Below are positions 45,163 through 53,345 of a stretch of 64,000 bases of DNA, piece after piece. The position numbers and the translations under genes were made by a program. The notes under the pieces were generated by a model. The model ran no database searches and was not told where the DNA came from. It saw nothing but the letters and a program-made list of their open reading frames with translations. Source of the stretch: Neobacillus massiliamazoniensis (GTDB lineage: Bacteria; Bacillota; Bacilli; Bacillales; Cytobacillaceae); contig NZ_CVRB01000005.1 in NCBI RefSeq assembly GCF_001048695.1, positions 62,001-126,000 of the forward strand, written 5' to 3'. Numbering within the stretch: position 1 is the first letter of the stretch; the number at the start of each line of letters is the position of its first letter.

Positions 45163-45441
45163 ATGAATAAAACAGAACTTGTGAGTTTAGTAGCTCAAAC
45201 TTCCGAACTTACACAGAAAGATGCTGGCAAAGCTGTAGATGCGGTTTTTAATTCTATTTTAGAAGCATTAAAAAATGGAGATAAAGTTCAATTAATAGGT
45301 TTCGGTAACTTTGAGGTTCGTGAACGTGCTGCTCGTAAGGGACGTAACCCACAAACTGGAGAAGAAATTGAAATCCAAGGCGGAAAAGTCCCTGCATTTA
45401 AGCCTGGAAAGCAATTAAAGGATGCTGTAGCTGGTAAATAA
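45163..45441 (+). CDS. hbs: HU-type DNA-binding protein
   Basis: The 92-residue protein is a complete HU: MNKTELVSLVAQTSELTQKD, then GFGNFEVRERAARKGRNPQT in the beta arm with the conserved RNPQTGEEI tip, and PAFKPGKQLKDAV at the end. HU wraps and bends DNA without sequence preference. AAGGAG stands 7 bases before the ATG; the GTG at 45154 lies inside that spacing. A strong terminator follows. It may be a second HU, because the main hbs of Bacillus lies near spoIVA, which is absent here. Confidence 0.92.
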   Translation: MNKTELVSLVAQTSELTQKDAGKAVDAVFNSILEALKNGDKVQLIGFGNFEVRERAARKGRNPQTGEEIEIQGGKVPAFKPGKQLKDAVAGK

Positions 45442-45460
45442 CTTACTCTTACTACATAAC

Positions 45461-45496
45461 AAAAAGTGATGGTTGTTCAAACCATCACTTTTTTTA
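45461..45496 (+). terminator. terminator of the HU gene
   Basis: AAAAAGTGATGGTT pairs with AACCATCACTTTTT, then more T, 20 bases after the stop. Confidence 0.9.
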
Positions 45497-45574
45497 ATTT
45501 GATTTGCCAAATTCCAATGTTGATATGGTGCAAAAACTCTAATAAAGCAGCCAATAATATATTATAGTTTTCAG

Positions 45575-45725
45575 CTAAAGCACCCGAAAGTTTAAGTGGA
45601 ATCCTTCACAATCTCTTCTACACCTTAATATTACTCCAATCCCTAATAAGTGTTGTTCCAGAATCCAGTACAATACAAAAAGACGCCTTCTTATTCAAGA
45701 AAAGCGCCCGATTGCTGAATATATA
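45575..45725. repeat. dispersed intergenic repeat, three modules
   Basis: GCACCCGAAAGTTTAAGTGG and TTCACAATCTCTTC (45583-45620) are followed by AAAAAGACGCC...GCGCCCGATTGCTGAAT (45678-45720). Confidence 0.7.
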
Positions 45726-45770
45726 GGATATAATACGTTTCCGACCACTTATTGTATTGCATCTTGTAAT

Positions 45771-46067
45771 TTACCTTTGTTTATTATCTATTTTTGAATG
45801 ATGGATTAATTCGTGATTTATATAGCAAGAAATCATTGTTCTATATACTTGTTCAATAATATCAGGATTTACATTATTTTCATCAGCGATTGTTCTAGCT
45901 TTTTGAATTACAGTTTCAACTCTTTTTGGCGCTTTAACATCTTCAGTATCCTTTTTGGATTTTGCAGCTTGTTCATCGTATCTACTTCTTTCACTAATTA
46001 ACTTAACTATTTGATTATCAAGATAATCAATATTTATGTCGTAATTAGAGGTGTTCAGAGGGCTCAA
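45771..46067 (-). CDS. chorismate mutase, AroQ type
   Basis: The frame of 98 codons matches the all-helical CM2/AroQ fold: IDYLDNQIVKLISERSRYDE gives the active-site helix 1 Arg, then AAKSKKDTEDVKAPKRVETV with the conserved K-x(2)-D, and PDIIEQVYRTMISCYINHEL. The enzyme turns chorismate into prephenate; small stand-alone AroQ proteins in Bacillus are often not part of the shikimate operon. Its 5' end overlaps the ABC-ATPase gene by 23 bases. No ribosome site precedes the TTG at 46067, so the start is unclear; translation may be coupled to the upstream gene. Confidence 0.8.
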   Translation of the reverse strand: MSPLNTSNYDINIDYLDNQIVKLISERSRYDEQAAKSKKDTEDVKAPKRVETVIQKARTIADENNVNPDIIEQVYRTMISCYINHELIHHSKIDNKQR

Positions 46068-47772
46068 GCTGAATAAAATTCAAATGTTTCATTCGGTTTA
46101 TGACAGATAATACTTCATTAATTCTAGGTAATTCAAGCCATCTTTCGAAACCAGGAAAAAAGGAAGAAAATACAATATCCACTCCTTCTCTCTCCATATC
46201 TTCGAGAGCTTTTTTGATCTTTTCATGAAGAAAGATGAGGCGATCCTGATTACTTATAGCTATTTTTCGAATTAAAAAGGCAATAGCTGCAAGCTGGGCG
46301 TGTGATGTGATATTGTAAAGCCCTCTGATATCAATTTGTTCATCACCTATCATCATGTATCCCATGGTTGAAACCATCAGCTTTTCTGTACCACTGCCCT
46401 GTGGATAGCTCGAAAAGTGATTGGTGGTTATTTTTCTTTCTATCTCCCATTTTGTAAGGGGGATACGTTCGCGTGGTTTGTCGTGTTCACATAAATTTTT
46501 TGCTTCCTGGGTTACGTTTTTTGGCACAAAATTGTCCATCAGGATTATTTGATCGGCAACGGATAAAAATTCACCGCTACCTCCAATAACAAGAACGGAA
46601 GATACGCCAACAGCCTCATAAAGCTCCCTGACACGTTCCGTAAAAGGTGTAATGGGTTCATGCTTGATTAATGAACGCATTTTGATGTCTTGAATCATAA
46701 AATTGGTCGCACTTCTGTCTTCATCAATAAGAAGAAGCTTACATCCGAAGTTGATTGCCTCCATAATATTTGCGGCTTGAGATGTGGAACCTGAGGCGTA
46801 GTCAGTCGAAAACTGTTCAGCCGAACTATTGGGTATCCATTTTATGAAAGGCGTAATATTGATATTTTTTATGGAACGGCCTTCCTCTGCAGATATTTCC
46901 ATTGCGCTTTGATCTGTAATCACAAATTCTCGTCCGTCACCTATGATGTGATTGTAAATCCCCGAATTTAGTGCATCCAGCAATGTGCTTTTACCCGAGT
47001 AACCACCGCCGGTGATGACCGTCACACCATGTTTTATTCCCATTCCTCGCAAACAACAAATTTCAACTTCAACATCTTCCGGGGATGTAAAAGGCAAGGC
47101 ACCCTCTAGTGGTCCGCTGTTGTCTTTATTTCTTGGCAAAATGCTGCCATTCGCAATAAACGCACAATAATCACTGGATTTCAGCCATTCGCGAATCATA
47201 TTTTGTTTTATTTCCAATTCATAGGCAGCATTTAATTTGATGAGATCAAACTTGGCAATAAACTCCTCCACTTTTTTTGGAAGCATTTTGCAGAGCATGC
47301 GCATAGCTTTATCATTATTCTTGAATGGAAGTTGAACTGTAATCATTAAGCATAGATACCATTTTTCCGAGATGACTTCGACAAAGGATGCATTACGTTG
47401 CAACACCACATTGGTTGGACGAAAACAATAAAAAGCACCATTTTCTTTATCAGAACGTGACCGGTTATAAATCAATTCATTTAATGCCTCAATATGATCA
47501 CCCCATTCTCTTAATGCAAAATCTGAGAGAACAACTTGATCCATATTTTCATCTAAGCCGAGACGGTCAAAAGGTATTTTTATGGTGATACATGGTTTAT
47601 CCAGTGTGAGTTTATGTGTCCGTTCAATGTAATAGGCAACATCATTATTCCAATAGGTTGGGTCACATATCGTCACCCCTTCTGATGGATCAAAGAATGA
47701 ACCTTCATAAATCATACTGTAAGATGACTGTCCGGATTGTAATGAGCGAAAATATTGAGCGAGTCTTTTAAT
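46045..47772 (-). CDS. ABC-ATPase-domain protein (COG3044), rare start codon
   Basis: The protein has an N-terminal domain, then a P-loop (VTVITGGGYSGKSTLLDAL, about 235-253), GRSIKNINITPFI, DYASGSTSQAANIMEA as the signature-like motif and LLIDEDRSATNFMI as Walker B. This is the predicted ABC-class ATPase family PF09818, of unknown role. The first in-frame ATG (47715) lies inside the N-terminal domain and has no ribosome site. The frame extends 19 codons upstream to an ATT at 47770-47772 with AAAGGA suitably placed; no other start lies between. The start is therefore an ATT, or a mutated ATG, or the first part is lost. It overlaps the chorismate mutase gene. Confidence 0.8.
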   Translation of the reverse strand: MKRLAQYFRSLQSGQSSYSMIYEGSFFDPSEGVTICDPTYWNNDVAYYIERTHKLTLDKPCITIKIPFDRLGLDENMDQVVLSDFALREWGDHIEALNELIYNRSRSDKENGAFYCFRPTNVVLQRNASFVEVISEKWYLCLMITVQLPFKNNDKAMRMLCKMLPKKVEEFIAKFDLIKLNAAYELEIKQNMIREWLKSSDYCAFIANGSILPRNKDNSGPLEGALPFTSPEDVEVEICCLRGMGIKHGVTVITGGGYSGKSTLLDALNSGIYNHIIGDGREFVITDQSAMEISAEEGRSIKNINITPFIKWIPNSSAEQFSTDYASGSTSQAANIMEAINFGCKLLLIDEDRSATNFMIQDIKMRSLIKHEPITPFTERVRELYEAVGVSSVLVIGGSGEFLSVADQIILMDNFVPKNVTQEAKNLCEHDKPRERIPLTKWEIERKITTNHFSSYPQGSGTEKLMVSTMGYMMIGDEQIDIRGLYNITSHAQLAAIAFLIRKIAISNQDRLIFLHEKIKKALEDMEREGVDIVFSSFFPGFERWLELPRINEVLSVINRMKHLNFIQLEPSEHL

Positions 47773-47815
47773 AAAAAATCATCCTTTCATATTTGGAAAG
47801 CGGTGAATAACGGGA

Positions 47816-47850
47816 AACAAAAAAATAACAGCCACTCCGTAAGTGGCTGT
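47816..47850 (-). terminator. hairpin in the leader of the ABC-ATPase gene
   Basis: On the minus strand ACAGCCACT pairs with AGTGGCTGT and is followed by TATTTTTTTG. It lies between the 14-codon ORF and the ATPase gene and would terminate readthrough. A further hairpin (GCTCTGAGGGT/ACTCTCAGGGC) lies at 47897-47932. Confidence 0.75.
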
Positions 47851-47950
47851 CATAGATCGGCAAGAAAGCTTAAACGTTCCTTCTGCCTAAATATAAAAGC
47901 CCTGAGAGTGAATCCTACCCTCAGAGCCTAATGTATTCGTAAAAAAATAA

Positions 47951-47995
47951 CTAAAAAGCAATATGAGGATAAGACGTATATTTTTTTGTTTTCAT
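47951..47995 (-). CDS. possible 14-residue peptide
   Basis: A good GAGGTGAGGA site stands 3-5 bases before an ATG that opens MKTKKYTSYPHIAF and then stops. The sequence upstream is AT-rich with promoter-like boxes, and hairpins follow. It could be a leader peptide, a small secreted or toxic peptide, or chance. Confidence 0.4.
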   Translation of the reverse strand: MKTKKYTSYPHIAF

Positions 47996-48209
47996 TATCC
48001 TCACCTCGTTACGATTTATTTTTACAGCAACACAATCATAACATTAATTTAACCATTTGAAAATAGGTGCATCGTGTCCTGTTTTTTTGCAAAAAAATTA
48101 ATAACTTTTTGTGACCGACAAACCTTGATTTCACGCAGTTTCTTCAACTTTCTAAGCGGTTACTTTCCGAATTCATGTTAAAGCTATTTCAAAGAGAAGA
48201 TAAAAAATA

Positions 48210-48242
48210 GGGAAGAACCCATGTTTAGCAAGGGTTCTTCCC
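48210..48242. terminator. hairpin of uncertain role
   Basis: GGGAAGAACCC pairs with GGGTTCTTCCC around ATGTTTAGCAA. It lies in a gap without a gene on either side for about 170 bases. Confidence 0.5.
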
Positions 48243-48334
48243 CACTTTCTACCAAAAAATGCGCGTCATTTTCTGGCAACTCTTTTTATTTCCTGATTAT
48301 CCAAATTCTAACATATTGAAAGAATATTTCGTCA

Positions 48335-48388
48335 TAAAAAAACTGCACCTCCAATTGTTAGTTGGTGTCTAACAATTGGGGTGCAGTT
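48335..48388 (-). terminator. strong terminator of the AhpD-like gene
   Basis: AACTGCACCTCCAATTGTTAG pairs with CTAACAATTGGGGTGCAGTT (one mismatch) around TTGGTGT, followed on the minus strand by a run of T. It begins about 30 bases after the AhpD-like stop codon. Confidence 0.88.
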
Positions 48389-48418
48389 CATACGTTTAGT
48401 TCTCTTTCCATTATATGT

Positions 48419-48961
48419 TTATAATTCATCACAAAATCCTTGAGATGGAACTCGAAGAGCCCGGTTAAACTTGCTTGAGAAATTCTCCCAAGTAATAATG
48501 GCTGTCAATTCAACAATCATATCTTCATCATAATACTTCCTTAGATTATCAAATAATAGGTCATTCACATCTTTGTTAGAAAATGTAATTGCATCTGCAT
48601 ACTCAAGTGCTAATTTTTCTTTTTCATCAAATAAAGGACTATCCTTATATTCACTCAAAGCTTTAATTTTTTCTACATTGATTCCTAATTCACTGCCCAC
48701 GGCAGCGTTAATGTCTGTTCAAAATGGGCATCCGTTAATACTAGCTACTCTAATATTTATTAGGGTTTGAAGTTCTTCACTAATTAAACCAGATAAACCG
48801 ATTCCCTCCCACATACCCCGAACAGCTTTAAATATAGTTGGTCTTCTAGCATACAAAGTGTGGTTTGCTAATACTTTTCCATACCTTTGAATCTGATTAT
48901 CATATACGTCTTTAATGAACCCTTCAACGTTTTCAGGAGAAACTCCTTTAATACGTGTCAT
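48419..48961 (-). CDS. AhpD-like (carboxymuconolactone decarboxylase family) protein with in-frame UGA in CxxC motif
   Basis: Read through one TGA (48719-48721), this is a full 180-residue AhpD-fold protein with no other lesion: MTRIKGVSPENVEGFIKDV to IRVASINGCPF, then TGA, then TDINAAVGSELGINVEKIKA to the end. AhpD proteins use a C-x-x-C pair as peroxidase and thiol-exchange centre. Here the first is Cys78 and the second falls exactly on TGA (codon 81), so the motif is Cys-Pro-Phe-UGA. Immediately downstream, CGCUGCC and GGCAGUG form a 7-bp stem with a GUG loop that begins 18 bases after the UGA, as expected for a bacterial SECIS. It is either a selenoprotein or a gene with a TGC/TGT to TGA mutation. 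The GGAGGAAAGG site sets the start at 48961. Confidence 0.7.
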
Positions 48962-49169
48962 ATCCCTTTCCTCCATCTAAAACAAATTTTTTAATCTCCT
49001 GTTTCCCAATTTTGTTAGCTAGTGAATATTGACCGAAACGATAATAAGGCCTTGAAGCAATTAAAAGAATTAAAATGGACTTTTTTGATAATGATATTTA
49101 TCTCTTATTAATTCTGAATTTTGTATATTTTAACATAAAAATTGTCATCTATTCAATAAAGTAACTAAT

Positions 49170-49316
49170 TGAGGTAAACTGCCAGTTAGTTTAATTGTAT
49201 TTCTTCACAATCTTCACGATACAATTAAAATCGTTATTCCACAATCTGGCCCGTAAATGAAAAAGACGCGTTCCTAAATAAACGCGCCCTTTAATGGAAT
49301 AACGAAAATATGTGTT
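49170..49316. repeat. dispersed intergenic repeat, most complete copy
   Basis: In order: AAACTGCCAGTTAGTTTAAT and TTCACAATCTTCAC; GTTATTCCACAATCTGGCCC; AAAAAGACGCG with AAACGCGCCC as hairpin; and TTTAATGGAATAACGAAAAT. It is the best model of the full arrangement. The gap from 48962 otherwise has no gene. Confidence 0.75.
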
Positions 49317-49354
49317 TAATCCTAAAATCGATCATAGCATATTTAAAATCGTAA

Positions 49355-49891
49355 GCATTAGCCAAATATGCAGCTCAGATGCAGCACGGATAATGAAAAT
49401 GGTTCAGTGTCTATATTAATGATAGGCTGGCGAAGAAGGTCGATACACTATGGTGCCTTAGAACCGAACCATTAGTCTGACTCCGGCGACCACGGTGCAC
49501 CATGAAAAAGAAAAAAGATGAATTGGAAATGGCCTTGAAAGGTTATATTGGCCCTCATCAGCGATTAATGTTGAAAACCATCTTAGGCCACATTGATTTT
49601 CTTACTCAACAAATCGAGTTGCTCGATCAGGAAGTTGCGAAAAGACTCGTCCCTCAAGAGGAAGATATCGAAAGACTCGATTCCATTCCCGGATTCGGAA
49701 GGAGAATGGCCGAACAGATTCTGTCGGAAGTCGGAACCAATGTGAAATCCCAGTTTCTGATTGCAGCCCATATGTGTTCCTGGGCCGGCCTTGTACCAGA
49801 ACAGAATGAAAGTGCAGGTAAGAGGAAATCGGCCAAGACCAAAAAAGGAAACAAGTATTTAAGTTCTGCATTAACGGAAACAGCTCATTAA
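49355..49891 (+). mobile_element. IS110-family remnant, copy B
   Basis: The left part (49355-49499) corresponds to 50895-51058 of copy C, including TTAGTCTGACTCCGGCGACC and CGGTGCACC. It joins directly to an internal transposase segment (MKKKKDELEMALKGYIGPHQ to RLDSIPGFGRRMAEQILSEV, ending TETAH). The DEDD domain is deleted and the C-terminus is missing. The sequence is clearly different from copies A and C, so it belongs to an older insertion of a related element. Confidence 0.8.
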
Positions 49892-49896
49892 TTTCG

Positions 49897-50394
49897 TTAG
49901 GACCAATCAACGCCACTCCAAGAGGATTGCAACTTTCGCAACAGAACAATTTGGCCGAGATGATACGTATCGTGCATCATGATATTGCTGAGTAAACGCT
50001 CAATAGAGTTACTGTTAGCTGCATACGGAGCTGTTAACTTTTCATCGTCAAGGTCCGCAATGACCGTTTTTAATTCATTCATGACTTCATAAAGGCGCTG
50101 CACTGTCTGGGCCCACCCAATTTCGTCTTCTGGATCCCCCGGATTTCCAAAGGTTTCATCATTGCCTTCTGCTTTATGCGGATTCTCTGTGCCCTTAATT
50201 CGATGGATCACGTCTTCATTCCAAAATATCAAGTGGTTGACAATTTGCCAAATCGAATTGCTGATTCCCGAACTTGTCCATGCTGCCTCAGCTGCGATGA
50301 CTCCATGAAGCGCCTGATCCATGGATGCAAACCACTCATTCTTATAGCAATGCATGTCGAGTTGTTCTAAAAACATTTTGGCTACAACTTGCAT
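49897..50394 (-). CDS. DinB-family protein
   Basis: The 165-residue protein has the DinB four-helix bundle: WQIVNHLIFWNEDVIHRIKG holds the first metal His, and MMHDTYHLGQIVLLRKLQ at the C-terminus holds the other His residues (H-x3-H). DinB/YfiT-like proteins are metal-dependent, often thiol-transferase-related, and of unknown role here. GAGGAG precedes the ATG. An ORF lies 20 bases upstream on the same strand, and its stop is followed by this gene's ribosome site, so both formed an operon. Confidence 0.88.
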   Translation of the reverse strand: MQVVAKMFLEQLDMHCYKNEWFASMDQALHGVIAAEAAWTSSGISNSIWQIVNHLIFWNEDVIHRIKGTENPHKAEGNDETFGNPGDPEDEIGWAQTVQRLYEVMNELKTVIADLDDEKLTAPYAANSNSIERLLSNIMMHDTYHLGQIVLLRKLQSSWSGVDWS

Positions 50395-50414
50395 AAAACT
50401 AATCTCCTCACTTT

Positions 50415-50639
50415 TTAGTGTAATCTTTCAAAGTTAAAAGACATGAAAAAACCAAGTGTGTCCCTTCCATATTGGAGATACATTTCTCTCCAGCTTCTAA
50501 TTCTCTCCAACATGGCAGGGATATCCGAATCTTCCGGGTGACGATAACAATAATCCTCAATCGATTTCGAAAACAGCCATTCATACGCATCAAAATCATC
50601 TTCATTTGCTACTGTCGACCATATAACGAAAAAATGTTC
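50415..50639 (-). pseudogene. small unrecognised protein, start lost
   Basis: A clean frame of about 74 codons reads EHFFVIWSTVANEDDFDAYE, KSIEDYCYRHPEDSDIPAML and ends FFMSFNFERLH. It is preceded by GGAGGATTTCATTGA, where a stop in frame replaces the expected start codon; a single base change or shift would restore ATG. Its codon use and tight spacing to dinB make it a real former gene. Family unknown. Confidence 0.6.
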
Positions 50640-50764
50640 TCAATGAAATCCTCCAATCATTTATTTTGAGAATACAAGAAAACCAAGTTCAATATGACTT
50701 ATTCGCTTCATCCAGTTTAAATTCCTTCTTCATGTACCTGACTACAATTCGCCTAAACTTTAAC

Positions 50765-50861
50765 CTAGTGTTGTTCAACAATATGGCCCTAAAAAGGAAA
50801 ATTAGCGCTTATACTTGTTCAAGGATAGCGCCCTTTAATGGAATAACGAAAATATGGTTTT
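50765..50861. repeat. dispersed intergenic repeat
   Basis: GTTGTTCAACAATATGGCCC is followed by a TTAGCGCTTATACTTG hairpin and AGCGCCCTTTAATGGAATAA with CGAAAATATGG. The gap from 50640 to 51018 has no intact gene. Confidence 0.7.
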
Positions 50862-51018
50862 AGCCCCAAAAACATTTAATTATTATTGAAATAACGCACT
50901 CGTTAGCCATCCATGAAGCGCAAAAACGGCGCTTCACCACAAAGAATGAAAATGGCTTGAATCCATCCATAATGTTTCTAAGGCTGGGAGAGGAAGGTCG
51001 ATAAACTATGGTGCCTGA

Positions 51019-52497
51019 GAGCCCATCCGTTAGTCTGACTCCAACGACCACGGTGCACCACAAACCGTCGCTCCCTTACGGGAAGCACTCATGGTAGATT
51101 AATCCTAATTCTGATTGTTGCACCAGCCTCAAATTTTCTTGCCTAGAAAGGAAGATATCAATGGATGTAATCATTGAAAGAGCATGTGGTTTGGATGTCC
51201 ATAAGGACAATATCACTGCTTGTATTATGACCTCTGAAGGAAAGGAGATTCAAACATTTTCTACTAAAACAGTTTTTCTATTAAAGTTACTGGACTGGAT
51301 TAAAGAAAATAACTGTACCCACGTAGCTATAGAGAGTACAAGTGTTTATTGGAAACCTATTGTTAACTTATTAGAGTCCGAGGGAATCGAATTTTTAGTT
51401 GTAAATGCTCAACACATGAAGGCACTTCCGGGACGTAAAACGGATGTTAAAGATGCCGAATGGATAGCGCAACTTCTTCGTCATGGACTTCTTAAAGCTA
51501 GTTTTATTCCTGATCGGAACCAACGAGAACTGCGTGAACTAGTACGCTATCGTCGTAGTATCATTGAAGAACGTGCCAGACAAGATAATCGGATTCAAAA
51601 AGTTTTAGAAGGAGCTAACATCAAACTAGGTTCTGTTGTGTCTGATATTATGGGCGTTTCATCGAAGGATATGCTTCGTGCGATTGCGAATGGCGAAGAC
51701 GATCCTGAGAAACTAGCAAACTTCGCTCGTCGTACAACGAAATGAAAAAAGGAAGAACTTGAATTAGCACTTCGGGGTTATGTTAAATCACACCAACGAC
51801 TAATGTTAAAAACCATTTTAACGCACATTGATTTTTTAACCGAACAGATTGTTGGACCTAGAGATCGCCCAAAAAGTCAGCTCTTATCAGAAAGACAAAG
51901 AACGGCTCGATTCGATTCCTGGGATAGCCACCAGAATGGCTGAACAAATCTTAGCTGAAATTGGTACGGATGTTGGAAATCAATTCCCCACTGCTGCTCA
52001 TCTATGTTCATGGGCTGCCTTGGTTCCTGGACATAATGAAAGTGCGGGAAAAAGGAAATCAAGTAGATCTAAAAAGGAAATAAATACTTACGATCTGCAT
52101 TAACTGAAGCAGCTCAATCGGTAAGAGGGTCCAAATACTATCTCGGTGCACTTTATAGACGAACAGCCGGTCGAAAAGGAAATAAAAAAGCTGCCATTGT
52201 AGTAGCTCATGCGATGTTGCGAATCGCATATTACCTTTTGACCAGGAAAGAAATGTATGTAGATTTAGGCGAAGACTATATTGATAAACAAAGACAGACA
52301 TCTATTGTTCGCCATTCAGGTCGTAGACTAGAAAACTTAGGCTATTCCGTTACAATAACGGAAGCATCCTAACCTCGATAAATCCAGTCCAAATACACCA
52401 TTGATCAGGCGCTCTCTTTTTTAAAAAACGAATGAGCTGCGTCTATTTAAGTATTGCCTCTTTTCTAAGGTTACAGAAGTTAATTTTCATGGTAGTT
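51019..52497 (+). mobile_element. IS110-family element, copy C (full length, decayed)
   Basis: About 1.48 kb: left end GAGCCCATCCGTTAGTCTGA, a noncoding leader to 51160, a transposase frame and a right end to TTAATTTTCATGGTAG. The leader contains GGTGCACCAC and its partner GTTGCACC at about 51050 and 51118, plus a small CTCCC/GGGAAG hairpin, as expected where IS110 elements encode their bridge RNA. Sequence further left, to about 50895, is also shared with copy B. The element is decayed because the transposase frame is broken. Confidence 0.8.
51161..52372 (+). pseudogene. IS110 transposase (DEDD), disrupted, copy C
   Basis: The first 194 codons are intact: MDVIIERACGLDVHKDNITA with the first catalytic Asp, CTHVAIESTSVYWKPI with the Glu, and KTDVKDAEWIAQLLRHGLL with the last Asp residues. 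Then TGA occurs at about 51743 in place of a Lys codon, two bases are lost near 51850 (QIVGPRDR instead of QI..LDLEIA) and one near 52077 (KKEINTYDLH). The C-terminal serine domain is recognisable (PGHNESAGKRKSSRSKK). It is inactive but less damaged than copy A. Confidence 0.88.
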
Positions 52498-52632
52498 TAA
52501 CAAGTTTCTTCTTTTTTAATGCATATAACAAATAGGCATATTTTTTTGTAACATCAACAAAAACATCTTAGGTAAAGAAAGTTTTTTATCCTTTAAGGGA
52601 AAAAAACATCTTATTATTAAACGCTTGTCCAA

Positions 52633-52660
52633 ACTAAATTTCTCTTTACTACATACTTTA
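52633..52660 (+). promoter_or_regulatory. SigK-like promoter of the exosporium gene
   Basis: AC (52633-52634), a 17-base gap, then CATACTTTA (52652-52660), which fits the mother-cell SigK consensus AC-N16/17-CATANNNTA. It lies 27 bases upstream of the ExsC-like gene. Confidence 0.6.
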
Positions 52661-52687
52661 TAACATAACAAACAAGGGGGTGATAAA

Positions 52688-53137
52688 ATGATAATGGTTC
52701 GTCTTATTGATTACCAAGCAACAGAACCTATTAGTATGGTTAACAATAATAACCCAATTGCTATTCCTCATTCTCCGAATCATATAGTACTAGCAGCCAT
52801 CTGTATAACTATACCAAAGAATGCAAATAAAAATCATGTTGAATTAATTGCGACAGTAGGGCTCCGTGGGGTAAGTGGTACATCACAAATTTTATTTAAG
52901 ATCTTTCGTGATGGAAAAGAAATCTTTAGTGCTCAAGAGGGAGTGGAATCGGATCCTACATCAGAGGTTAATTATATTGCTACATTCCAAGCTATTGATA
53001 CAAATGTAAAAAAAGGATCACATCTTTATGAATTGACCGCTGAAAATATTACAAATGGCACAGAAGCAGCTGTTGTAGGACCAATCTCGTTTAGTGGTTT
53101 AGCCATAGCTCATGATGACGAGGGACGTGATTTATAG
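52688..53137 (+). CDS. exosporium protein C (ExsC)-like
   Basis: The 149-residue protein starts VRLIDYQATEPISMVNNN, typical of exosporium protein C of the Bacillus cereus group, and has a long beta-rich body (HVELIATVGLRGVSGTSQIL and YELTAENITNGTEAAVVGPI). ExsC is a structural protein of the outer spore layer. AGGGGGTGAT precedes the ATG, and a SigK-like promoter lies just upstream, in keeping with late expression in the mother cell. No other exosporium genes are next to it. The alternative start at 52694 (MVRLIDYQ) is also possible. Confidence 0.8.
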   Translation: MIMVRLIDYQATEPISMVNNNNPIAIPHSPNHIVLAAICITIPKNANKNHVELIATVGLRGVSGTSQILFKIFRDGKEIFSAQEGVESDPTSEVNYIATFQAIDTNVKKGSHLYELTAENITNGTEAAVVGPISFSGLAIAHDDEGRDL

Positions 53138-53274
53138 ATTCAAACTGCCTTAGACTTCCCATAATCGTAAGAATCATCCAATGCCCTTTTTTGTTAAGTG
53201 GTATTGTTTTTTATTTAGATCTCTTAATCGATAGGACAATTGAAACATTAAATTGTCCTATCCTTCTTCAGCAA

Positions 53275-53345
53275 ACCTCCCCCTTTACTTCAATAAGAAA
53301 AAAACATCCCTTATTAAAGGAATGCACCCGTTAGCTTATTTCACA
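53275..53345. repeat. dispersed intergenic repeat
   Basis: AACATCCCTTATTAAAGGAA and TGCACCCGTTAGC, ending ATTTCACAATG, are nearly the same as 25475-25535. Confidence 0.65.
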
